This document shows positions 1-12,900 of a stretch of 64,000 nucleotides of DNA, one piece after another. The notes beneath the pieces are model-generated. The model did no database searches. It saw only the letters and a program-made list of their open reading frames with translations, and had not been told where the DNA came from. The translations under genes were made by a program, and so were the position numbers. How positions within the stretch are numbered: position 1 is the first letter of the stretch; each line of letters begins with the position of its first letter. Source of the DNA: Eumeta japonica (lineage: Eukaryota > Arthropoda > Insecta > Lepidoptera > Psychidae); NCBI GenBank assembly GCA_005406025.1, contig BGZK01000211.1, positions 536,258-600,257 on the forward strand, written 5' to 3'.

Positions 1-852
1 AATTTGTTTGAGTGATTTCTGAGCTTGGCCTAAACGAACATCATGACATGAAATTTATATATAGATATGGCAGAGTAAATGATTATCATATTAATATAGA
101 TAATAACTGTATTTACTTTTATTTATATTATAGATTTGGTAAAATGTATAACATGAATCTTGTTACAAAATAAAATTTTGAAATTTCGACATTGCACATT
201 AAAAAATTGTTAACAATGGCAATAAGACCATATATGTCGAACGCTTAACTTGTCTAAGTTAAAAATAAAACATCTGTCAATCATCAATAAAAAAAATACG
301 CCTTTAGTATAAGCTGCGCGAATGTGTTACGCTTATAACACAAGTATTTTAAATTTATATTAAATACCTTAAAAACTAATGAAATCTACATTGAACAATT
401 TTAAATTAAAAAAAAAAAAATACAAAAATAAAGGAAATAGAAATAATTTGAATGAGAGTGAATAAAAAAATTAGAATCAAAATGTTAAAAAAGACTAAAT
501 GAAAATTTTTAAACCTAAATTTCAAATATCCACTTCCAGGTGTGGCCAGGTTCAAAGGTCCTCTCGAATAGACGTTTCTTATTACCTTAAAATTCTTTTT
601 CTTTGTTTTGCAGTGTAAATGAAATTTATCCAATTTCGCATTGAGTTAATCAGTGTTAAAATATGTTATGTACGACAGTTAATCCTTTTGGATTCGCTGC
701 ATAGTTATAAAACATCTACTCAAAATGCATTACAAAGTTACATTGATCATAAATGTCTGACCATAATATTTTTTAAAATAAAACGAAAAGATTTGACATT
801 CAACACGGTCATCATTCTAGTATCACATGTGAAATATTTGATGTTCAAACAG
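1..852 (+). other. Intron sequence upstream of first visible Unc-115 exon
   Basis: AT-rich sequence with homopolymer A and T runs. I recognise no exon, LIM-domain cysteine pattern or transposon. It is probably intron, because the exon at 853 opens in phase 1 and so needs an upstream coding exon. Confidence 0.5.
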
Positions 853-951
853 AACGTCGTCGAAGATGGTCCGATACTTACAAAGGGGTACCGGACAGCG
901 ACGAAGATGAAACAGACGGTCGGCCCAACGGCAAAGTCAACGGCACTTCTG
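853..951 (+). CDS. Unc-115: Unc-115 exon, acidic linker
   Basis: Acceptor CAG at 850-852, donor GTGAG at 952. Read in phase 1 it starts RRRRWSDTYKG and continues with an acidic stretch SDEDETDG. It ends in phase 1, which joins exactly to the Gly codon opening the next exon. A different frame is also open across this region, but only this frame gives a phase match and hydrophilic linker-like sequence. The LIM domains presumably lie 5' of it. The polypyrimidine tract before the acceptor is weak, so the 5' boundary is the least certain part. Confidence 0.7.
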
Positions 952-3900
952 GTGAGAAAGTCGGGAACGAAAAGTATTTACGTTCACGATTATCCTAAGT
1001 GTATCAAACATTAATCATTGTCTGATTATTTCATTTGAGACCGCTGTATAATAGAGTGCTCTTTGCTCTTTATTTAAAAGGGTATTCTAAAAAACGTATC
1101 TTTTAAGTAGTATATATGAGGTGTACTATAAATTTCTGGAACTGGTAACTTACATAAACAATATTTAAAAAATTTGGTTGCCTGTAAAGTCGGTATACGG
1201 GCGAAAGTTTTACGTGACAACGACTTTGAATGGTAAAATCATTTTAATGTGAATATTCATTCGTATAGTAGGAAGAAGGATGAAATAATAGTAACAATTT
1301 AAAACATTTATTTATACAAAGAATTATATTTAAAACATTAATTTATACAAAGAATCTCGCACTGAATTTCATATTAACAAAATTTTATTTTTACCTTTAC
1401 ACATACATACGTATTTATATACAAATATACATACAATAACTTGCAATACATTTGCAAGCTATGCACTAATTCTCTAGTGCTGCGCGCGGCAGACCGATCA
1501 TAGTTGAGTGGGAGAGAGACGCAAGGCATTCGGCGGGCCTCTCTCGTTCGGTGACTCATCGTTACGTTACCGAGCGTTACATTTTTCATAAGTGACTCCC
1601 AGCCGCAACCTAATTTAAGACGTTGTCACGTCAAAAAGTAATTACTACATTTGAAAATAGAATTCTTTGGCTGTAGAATACAGTTTGTTTCATCTAACTG
1701 TTAATTATTTTTACATTGTGGCGTCATTTTAAAAATTGCGTGTCTTCATCGCTATGGATTAAGTCATGGTACCTTGTGACTTTGTGTTCGCAAAAATTAA
1801 GAACCAATTACACAGTCAACGATTTTCATCACCAGAAGAGACTGTCGAAAAGTATGAAAAAGTGCATTTATGCTAATGGAGAGTATTTTGAGAAACAATA
1901 AATTCATTTTTGACCATTCATAGTAATTTTTTCTCATTTATTCCAGAAATTTTCTGTGCGCCCTACATATTATATTTAATGGAATGTATCCTGTTGGTCT
2001 GTCAATTATGTTTAATGGCTGGCAGGACTGTCAAAGTTTATATAACTTATCTGCTTTGAAATCAGTTTTTATGTGTAGTGCAATCCTTTGTGCTATATAT
2101 AATATTTTATTTAACATTTTCCCATATTTCAGGTTCTATAGATCCAAAATTGCGTCGTGAAGAGCAAGAACTTTCTAAGATTGACTCTGGCATAGCGCAA
2201 GTATTTTTGAAGGAAGTAAAAGAGCGGGAAAAAATACAACAATGGAAGAAACAAAATTTAGATCCTAGAAATGCTAGCAGGTTATTTTATTATTTTCCCA
2301 TTTGTCTGTGGTTGCTTTTTTTATACAAAATTTTATATTATAAATAAACATAGTGACTAATTACATTATTTCTTTCACATTTTAAATGTCCATGTAAAAT
2401 CATTATTAAAGCAAAAATGAGTGATATATTTTAAGTTGTAAAGCATGACAAACAACAATTTCCAACATTTTTCTGATAAGCCAGTTCTATATTGACATCT
2501 ATTTTTTGCATTCTTAATTTAAGATACAAAATATATATTAGATCGATTATCCTGTTTCAAAAGTTTTTATGATACAAATAGATTTAAAGAAATACTTTAA
2601 TTTCAGGACACCTAGCGCCAGCGTAGAACCTACTTACAGACTGCGCTACTCATCGCCGGTAGGTGCATCTCCTTCGCGCAATCTCGATCATCCCAGGCCG
2701 GCGGATAGTGCTATGTCGCATCCGTATTACACGCATTCATCTCACTCTCACATACCGAGCTACAACGGTGAGTTCCTACTGCTATGTTCTAATGTGATGA
2801 ACATTATTTTTGAGAAGGTTTAAAGAGAGGAACTAGTGAATGAATTTTGCATATCTATCTAGGTGATATTATTTAAAAGAAAAAGACACTTAGGTATTTT
2901 AACTGCTTTAAGGATAATAATGGGAATGAAGTGATAATTTAATTTTAAATCTACTTAAAAGTCTTAATCACTTTGTTTTAGAATAAATAATTCATAACCA
3001 TACATGTTATTTTCCTAATTTATAATTAAACAAATGACGCGATTGTATCAGTACTGTAATTGAACTACATTTAACTATAATTATATATTTATTGAAGTAC
3101 TTAGTACTTACTGCCCTATTTAATGAATATATTTGCATGTAGAATTTAGAGCAAAAATGTCTTTTTAACAAAGATTAGCACTTATTCCTCTCTGTAATAG
3201 CATTCACTTCAACCATTTATGTCTGATAAATAAACTTGTCATGCCTGTACTGTTTAGAAGCCATCCAGTATCACAATGTCTTCATAACATCTAATATGGT
3301 AATATTTATATTCTAACAATAACGTAACGCTCTGTCACTAATATGAACTCTTTCTGTGGTGGTTTATCGTAAGGGAGATTTAGTAAAGAAATGTATCTGA
3401 AATATATGCATACCTGACTCGCATATCATAGTTTAAAAGTTATAATATGAACTTCTTTTGTAGGGTTCTAAAATAATACAATATTTTATTAATTTCTACT
3501 AAAATATTCCACACCAGAAAAAATGGTTGAATCATCATAGTTTTCATAAAACGTTATAACAATTCCACACTATTGTAAATGCGAGTGCAGAAAAAATTTT
3601 TATTGTATAAAACAGAGCTTAGTTATGTTAACGTGTATCTGTTATTTCAGTACATGTGTATTGCGTCAACGACGGTGAGTCATTTAATAAAATGAACAAT
3701 GTTCACATATTATTTTTTTAAGTTTAGTGTTTCAATCTCACAATTTTATTTTCTATTTTCTTTTGATATAATTGTTGAACCAAACATTCAGTCATAAATA
3801 ATTTGACTGCACATTTACTTATGTGAAAATCTAAAAGCTTTCACTTATGTGTTAAAATGTTGTATGTGTTATGTGTCATATGTATTGAATTGCACTTGTT

Positions 3901-6900
3901 GTAACCATGTTTTTACATTAAGGAGCTCACTTATTACCCAAATGACATTAGGTCTACAAGTAATAGCAACAATAATAAAATTGGAAGACAAATAGTAAAA
4001 ATAACATGTGAACAAAGACAAAATTATTTCCCAATGACTTGAGGTGCTACTTAAATAAAAAAATGTATTTTAGTTTTAATAATGTAATGCAAGCAGAGGT
4101 CGCACAAACTAATTTACACCATTAATTCTATTAATGCAGTTATGCCAAGTGTTATATAAATAATAAAATTAGCATTTTTTTCTTGCAACACATATATAAA
4201 CTCTTCCTTTTTGGTCATTAATTTTGAGTGTATACAAGTTGTTATTGATGTCTTAAAATGAATTATAGTGTTTGGTGGATAAAGAGGATAATTTTCTGGA
4301 GTGTCATTCGAGAAACAAATCTTGAATCCTATTTCTCCCATAAAGAAGTAAAGATATTCTGTGAAATGTCTATCATAACCCTATGTAATATTTTAATAAA
4401 TACTGTGATACAGTAATTTTTACAATATCGGTTTAAACTTCTTCTTGCACTCATTTTGACATATTCACTAATGAAAATTTTATATTTCTTGAAAATCAAT
4501 CATAAAATTATTTCATCTGTTAAGTAAGTCATTGGGAACTTGATAGTAACATGTAATGATTTAGTGATTTGTAACCGCATATTTTATTTTGCATATTTTT
4601 GAGATCAAGTAGGGAGTTCTGTAACTTATGTAACATGTTGAACATAACTAGGCTTTGTCTTTCATTGCTATTTCAAATCTTTAACACTTGTCGCAAAATT
4701 GTTTAAAGTTTTGCTTCAAGTTTTCATTTTAGTAATAAGTATATTGGAAAAAAAGGTTAATTGTTGATGAATATTAAGTAGTTTGGATGGAATCACACAC
4801 ATTTTTGTAGAAAATAATTTTTTTTTTCGGTTGTATGATTTTATCCAATAACTTAATGAAATGCTGGAACTACATAGCGACAATTCGGCTGCGTTTCAAA
4901 ATTCAACTGTATTGAGGTGAGGTGAACGCCGCTTCCGCTTACGCAATGGAACATTGGCTTACAGTAGAACATTATATTACACTGCTGCCATTTTATTTAA
5001 ACAATTGCTACAAAATGGCGTGAAATTTATGCTTCTAAAGTTGTTTTAAACAAGGTGTAGAATTAGGGCGGAGGAATAAGTACGCATATAAATTCGCTTT
5101 TTTATCTGTTACTTTTTCTAAAATATTACTATACATGCTTAGATGTTGCTTATCACAATTTATTGTTTAAAACAACAGTTTCAACAATAAAATGGCGGCG
5201 GCGTAGTGTGGCAGCGATGCAGCTGGCTGACATTTGTCGGTTCCATTATTATGTATATTATGTAATTATACATTTTTTTAGCTATCGCTTCTAGTGTTTG
5301 TGTGGTAGCGTGTATGAATAAATATAATAACATCTTTTGTGACAGTGTTGGTACTTTCAATATTAGTTTGTTAGTATATTTTTTCTTATATAAAATTATA
5401 TTGAATCCCTTCTAACTGTATTAGAATATATTTTATTGAGATACATTTGTAGCCAAATTTACTATGACATTTATAACACTAACAGCATGGCTACATGGAA
5501 TTTAGGATTCTTTATTATGTACAATTTATGCTATGTGTACATGTATATATGATAAATATTATTTTTAAATAGTTTATTTACAGGTTCTAAGTAATAGTGT
5601 ATTTCATTATCATACATTATCTTTGAAAAATAGAAAATTGAAATATTCAGAGATATACAATTTTGAATTTATTTTATCAGGTTTTAATCACTTCAGTACT
5701 TAGGCATATTCTCCCACAATTTTGTTATTTTGGATTAAGGAGGTGTTTGGAACTTAATTCCAAGTATATGCTTTTTTGTTAGATGGTACAAAAGTTTTGA
5801 TTTTATTATTATTGTGATTTGACCACTCCAAAGGTAGGAACTATTATCTATGTTGTGTCTAAAACTTTATGCAGAATTTTTCATGCATAAAAACTGAATA
5901 AAAATTAAATAATTCATGACAGTTTAATGCAATTTCTCCAATTAAAAAAAAAAGAAGATTAATGTATGTTAATGAATATGATGTGCAATAATATGTATAT
6001 ATAAGGTCGGGGATTTTTTTTTCATATTTTGTATATAAATTCAAGATAATTTTTCATATTTTATTTACATTTAATAATAAGTATATATACCATTTTGTAG
6101 ATAGTGACAAATCCCATTGATGTAGAAATTTTGGGACTTCTGATTAAAAAAGTGCAACAAGTACTTTTGACAGTCTTCTCTTAACCTAACACTATGCAAA
6201 GAATTCTAAAGAGATCGAAGCAGGTGAAAATCGGAGGGTACAAGGGCAGGGCTATATGGTGGACATGTTAACACTTCTCAATCATACTCTCTCAATATTT
6301 GCTGAGTGGCTAAAGATGTGTGTGACCTGGCATTATAGTGAAAAACCACATCCTTTCTGTTGATCGATTCCGGCCGTTTTTTTCTCTACTTCTTGTTTGA
6401 ATTTCATCTGCTGTTGTCCGTAGAGATCCGAATAGATAGTTTTTCCTGGTGGTAAAAGCTCATAATGAATAATGCCCTTCCAATACCACTATACACATTG
6501 CATCAACTTTTTGAGAATTGGTCTGGATTTCGCTATAGTCTGTGGAGCTTGCTTGACTTTTGACCATGATTTTTTTTGCACATTCTTGTCATAGGTAATT
6601 AATTTTTCATCACCAGTGATCAATCTTTTCAAAAAGGTTCGTTTTCATTACATTTGAATAGAGAGCAAATGAGTGCACCATTCATTAGATTTCTTTCAGT
6701 GAGTTAGTGTTGGACCCAAGTATCGAGCTTTGTTGTATATGAAGCTTATTTCAAATGAGTTAAAACTATTTTGTGGTAAATTCCAAGCTCTACAGTTATA
6801 TTATAAGAACTAATATGGGATCTTACTCTACTTTTTCCAAAATGGCATCAACTTATCCATAACATGTTGACCAAAGCGAGGTTCTTCTTTGATATCAAAA

Positions 6901-9900
6901 TGATCAGATTGAAAATGGATGATGATGTTACTTTTACTGTATTATATTCATAAACGTCATAATTTTTTTGCGGTTTATGTCGCATTTTTCCTTTTCTTTT
7001 TGTAATAAAACTTCAAAATGTATCGAATTTTATACATAAAATTTTTCCTAATGATGAACAGAAAAATGGCACACACAGTTTTCACTTTTTATTTTTCTTT
7101 CTTTAAAATATCGTCTATTTCATTTTAATGGTATAAAATGGTATAAAAAACAGCACAATTGCTGTTTGTATCTGAGAGCTTTTACTAAGACTTTACTTAT
7201 AAAAGATGAAAAAACTTCTCCGACCTAATATTATTGGGATGTCTTTTGGGATAGGTTTATCTTAGATATGAATATTTTCCTGTTCAATTTATGAATATGT
7301 ATATATTTTCTATAATATGTTTTACAAACTGCGAAAAGAGTTCATGTTGTAATTTGTTTAATTTATAAGTTCTTAAGATCACACCTAATACAAAATTAAT
7401 TGAATATAATTTTTTATGTCTAATTTTAGCTAACTCTTTTCGCACACTTATTTTAGTCGATCCCAAAAATTATTAGTTCATACAAGGCTACTTATATTTT
7501 AATTGTTGTCCTATTATAAAACAAACTCATAAAAAAGGCTCGCTTGTGTTGCCTTGTTAAATATGAGAGCCACAGCATACATTTTATGATTTTCATGTAA
7601 TATTATGTTGTTTCAGAATAGTTGTTTTTATCATGACTAATACATGAAGGGAATGGTAACACAGGTCCAGTTTTGATATCAGTTTTTACCAATAACTGAA
7701 GTACTACCTTATTGATTACAATGACATTTGTAAAGAAAGTTTAATCGAAATCGAGCAATTGAATTACAAAGTGAGCGCTGGACATGTATGTGACATTAAA
7801 ATCCATTTGTGACACATATAAAGTTGGTGATCGATATACTTGCTGCTATTATTGACTTTAAATGCTGTTTGATGAATCAAGAATGGAAGTGAAATCAGAC
7901 CAGAACTCTTTTGTGTATTCTTGGACTGGGGTAACAGAATCTGATACAGTATTTTGTACTGTTTCATATACATATTAACAGTGTATGAATATCTTTTATG
8001 AGCATCGATATTTACAAAAATAGTAACACTCTAGAAATTTCCTTTTTCGCTTTTGCTGAGGAATATTAAAACTTTCATTTAAAATCAATGTTATTATAAA
8101 CACTCAGATTACACTTTGATTGTTTTTGTTACTTTACTGTTCATATGTGACAAATATTTTAATGTATTGCCAAAAGGCATGTATTATTTAATTAAAAGAC
8201 CGTCACACTTTTTCGTGTATCGATATTTAGTTTTGGGATTGACTATTTTATTATATATAATATAGTATATGCCGAATGTTGGTAGCGGTATTTCAATGTA
8301 CGTGTGTTTCCGTCTTTGTGCGTGTCCCTGTACGCATTCAAGAGTGCAATGTTGCAAGTGTAATTATTATGCAGTAGTGCACGCCGCCCCCCGGCCCGGC
8401 TACGGGCTGAAGTCGAGCACGCTGCCGGCGCGCGTCGGGGCCCACCACAACGGATACCACGTGAGTTTGTATATCTCTCGCTCTCTCTCACTCGCGGTAT
8501 ATGACAGTGTCTCATTCTTTGTTTTATAGAAAAAATATGTCAAAGAATGAGATTTAAGTTGTACGTCATTTTATCTTCATCATCGTTTGTTGGCACGAAT
8601 CTGCTGCTGTTTCCTGGCGACAAATGTGAGGTACGAGTAACTTTAAAATAATTTTAAGATCATACAGATATTTCCTGCGATTTTAGATTGACAATTCGGT
8701 TTGATCCGTTTGAAAATCTTATTCTATAATAGTTATCATTATGTATACACAGTAATAAAATTTCAATTAATCAAACTATAAGACTGTTCCCAATTTTAGA
8801 TTTCTCTCTGTGAAAATTATTTTTTAACAATATGTTCTTGCTGTAATCTAAAATCGCAGCAATTTAAATCTTAAGCGTTAAAAGGTACTAGGGCATCAAA
8901 AATGTATAGGCGAATTAAGAGCATAATTGTCGCGTTGTCCATCGCCGCTCCAGTACCGAAATCTAGCATTAGTGTGGTGTATTGATGGCGCAGTTGTTTC
9001 ATCGCTGAGGCAGCCGCCGCGGCCGGGCTACGGGCTGGCCGCGAGGTCGCACACCTTCTCTTCGAGCACCGGAGTGAGTGAGAATGGTCAACTAGTGTGC
9101 CTTATTACAGTACAACACAGTTTCCATTTATCATTATTTTTATTTCACTTTGTAATCATTTTTAGGCTATTACGATAATAATAAGAATTTTCTTTTGATA
9201 AAAATAATTATGAAATGAATTCATACTGTCAGTGCGGTAAAGATCAACATTTATGTATTAGGAATGCCTTCAGGTTTCTATCACTCCACTTCAAGGGACT
9301 CACCATCTCGTAAGATTTTAGATTTCGAGAATTGAATCTTAAATCGGCCATGTTGACGTGCCGATTTAAGATTTCACTCAATTTCAGTAGTGCGGACTGA
9401 CGTAGTTTTTGACGATCGTATCACCAGTGTCGTAAAAATATCCGGAATGGATGGTTTGACGTGTTCTTCGAGGAACATAGCGAGTGATTTAAATTTTTGA
9501 AACAGTGGCAAAAGTGACCTGCTGTTGGCTGCAGGGTGTACTGCTTCTAGAATCACAAGATAGCTTTAGTTACACTGTTAAAAATTTTTGTAAAATTACA
9601 ATTGTTAAAAAAACAAATATGAGAAAAATTCCAAATCAATGTATACTAATACGAAACATAATACAATTCGAGTAAAATTACAAGACATGCGAAAGAACTT
9701 ACTATCATGAGTTGTAATTTTGTAACCTTTATGTAATAACCCTATGCGTATTGTAATTTTTCCTAACTGTTGGTGAATTTCCAATGAAATGTTGTAAAAT
9801 TACAAAAAATATTTGTAATTCCATTTACAATGCATTTTTTGTGATACTACATAAAATTCTGAAACTCAAATTAATATGAAAGTCATTAAGAATTTACAAA

Positions 9901-12900
9901 TATTTTTATTATTTTTGTAATACAATTTTGAAAATTGCATTACATATTGTAATTCTACCAAAAGTTTTTACTTCTCTAACACGTATTATAATTTTCTGTA
10001 ATTGTTGTTTAATTCCAAACAAAATGATTTGAAATTTACAAAAATTGTTTGTAATTTGATTTACAATACTTTTTTAATGTAATTTCGAAAAAGTATTGAA
10101 GCTCAAATTAGAATGAAATTATTAAGGATCTACAACCAATTTCATCATTTTTATAACGCAGATTTGAAAATTGTATTATGTATTATAATTCTAAGACTTC
10201 GTTTCTTTTGTACGTATTGTAATTTTTTCTAACTTTCGATTAATTTCGAAACTGTTTATAATTTCATTCACAATACTTTTTTTGTGGAATTATGAAAAAA
10301 TGTAGAAGATAAAATTACTATGAAATTATGAAAAATTAACCAATAATTTTTTTATTTTTATATCGCAAATTCGAAATTGCATCATACATTGTAATTTTTC
10401 AAGCCATTAATTAGTTTTGAATCGAACGGTTCTAAAATTCACAATAACTGTTTGCAATTTGATCTGAAATATATTTTTTTGTTACAAAAAAAATATTAGT
10501 ACTGAAATTACCATGAAATCATTAAAAACTTATAAAATTTTCTAGTATTGAAATCTAAACTGAACTTTCAAACCGTCTTTAAATAAGCTGTATACAGCTG
10601 TAGATCTATATAGATCATTATTTTCAGAGCGATATGTTGCCCTTGAGGTAAAACTTTTTGTCTCGGGTTAGGTACAAATATTGCGAGTCCAAATCTTTAC
10701 AACGTTTAATTTTAATTATAAATTATAATCATTACATGTTTTACGTTTGCACTAAACACGCAGTATAATTTTCAATAGATTAACATAATATTTTGCATGA
10801 ATTCTTAGCAGTCTAATCAACAAAAAGTTAACAAAGCAAATTAAAGTTTGTAATTTATACAGAAATATAAATATTGAAAGTTTTAAGACTTAGACAGAAC
10901 TTTTATATAAAATGATATCTTTTAAACTCAGATTTTTTCCGATATCTTTGAGTTTTTCGGTTCACCAGACGTTAAGATAGTCATAAAATCAAATAGCAAT
11001 TACATTTGTATTTTTTTTTTCATATTAAATGTTATTTCACATGAGTTCTCATGTAAATCAGGTTTTTCAATTGACCACAATTTATTTTTGTTTTTATAAA
11101 ACTGAAAAGATTTAAAATTGTTAAATATACTGTATTTATTAGAAATTTTCATTATATCGAATGAGCGGAATATATAATTTATTAATTATTATTTTAGTAT
11201 ATGTCGTCAAAAGAATAATTTACTCTTTCTTCTTCTTTGCCATCTGTTAGACAAATAGAAAAATGTTTTGTAATTTTTCTAAACTGAGTTGAAATTAATT
11301 GTGTAGTAAATTTGCAATAAATCATTTTGAAATTACTAATCATTTTCCACAAAAGTTGTTTGGTAAAATTATACTATTTGTATAGTAATTTTGCTAAGTT
11401 AATTTCCGATAATCGTTTGGTAAATTTCAACAAATGTTTTGTAATTTTTCGAAATTGATTTGAAATAAATTGTATAGTAAATTTACTAAACGGAGTTATA
11501 TTATTACTTTATTGTTGTGCGTAAAAACTTCCAACACTCTTTTTGTAAAATTACTACAAAAATTTTTAACAGTGTAGTTATGCGAGATAACTAGGGGAAG
11601 ATAGTATCATCCGTATGATACTTGCCACAATTTTTTTTCCCCTGTTACTCAGTTATCTTGAGAAACAACAGATAGTACGTATATTATGTACATAATATGA
11701 AATCATTTATAGTGGTGTATTCGGACCTAACGAATGTTTTAGATTATCATGATAATGATAATAAGACGACTTTTCTTTCTCGAAAATACTCTTCTAGTAT
11801 TTTGACGTGTCTATTTGCGTGGATAAATGTTAAAAATGGTGTACGGTGTAATTACATATCATAGTAAATTGAAAGAAAAACACGGACTTATTTATCGCTT
11901 ATTGCCGGCTAATCAATATCTGTGTTATTGACCATATTGATAACCAGATATTAAGATAGGTGTCAATTCTTCGTCGATTTGGAACTCTTGATCAACTAAT
12001 GAGTGAAAAAAAATAGAGAACATCCATTAATAACGTGAGATGATTTTTTGACCACTCCCCCAATGTTGAGATGTCGTGAGATTAACTTGATTCCTTCCGT
12101 GAGATTTTTTTAAATGCGTGTTTTAATGCTTGACTTTGTTGCATTTATTTAAAAAAAAACATTAATTGCTCATATTTTATTATTAAACTAATAAAGACTG
12201 GTATTTAAGACTACTCAAAACTTAATCTAAAGTCACAGTGTGAAAATCGAAACATAAAATGTTTAAATAGGAAACATGGAGATACTTAAAAAGAATATTT
12301 ATTCAAATTCACTCCACAGGGACTCGTGTGGTTTTAAAAGTGGCTACTGAAACTAACAAGTCCATGTGATTTTCAGTAACATCTTATGTTACTTCATCCT
12401 CGTTGATTTAGCCACTTTAAGCTGTTGTTTCTTGCACATTGCACTCACAAGATCGATAAATATGATTGTGTAGAATTTAGTCCCCAATTTAGTGGAATAA
12501 CATATTTTATTTAATTCAACCTAATTTTTTCATAATTTTGCTGTTTTTTTGTGGAAAAAAATTACATAATATTTAGCGAAACCCCCCAACCCACATAAAA
12601 TTGGGCGAGATGCGGCTCGACGCCCCCATATTGATTATTATCTGTTTTCCGTCCGCGTGAACATAAAATGTGATCCTTCATTTTTTATATTGAAAGACCT
12701 TGCTGTTAATTCCAATATCTTTCTAGCTTTCAATATGGTTCCGGTATTCTTCTTGATTCCGATCCCGGTTATGTTCCCGTTCCGATACTCGATTTGCACG
12801 AAACCAGAACAATGCTGTATCGAAATAAGATATAGGCTATTTTACTCTAGGTTAGTGTAGTTTTCTATGTGTGAAAGAATTTTTATACATTATACAATTC

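Larger units (their letters stand above)
952..2132 (+). other. Unc-115 intron with nested transposon remains
   Basis: Intron between phase-1 boundaries. It contains a mariner relic (about 1119-1966), itself split by a non-autonomous repeat (1173-1633). Both are annotated separately. Confidence 0.7.

Noticed and set aside
619..1014. 131-codon open frame over the first Unc-115 exon
   Set aside because: It runs through intron sequence in a different frame. The frame with matching splice phases and linker-like composition is the one annotated at 853-951.
8243..8529. Overlapping open frames on both strands around 8.3-8.5 kb
   Set aside because: They arise from the GC-rich Unc-115 exon A. Only 8375-8460 on the + strand has splice signals and phase.
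9374..9556. 60-codon minus-strand open frame just before the 2-kb element
   Set aside because: Some resemblance to transposon-type sequence was considered, but no motif supports it.
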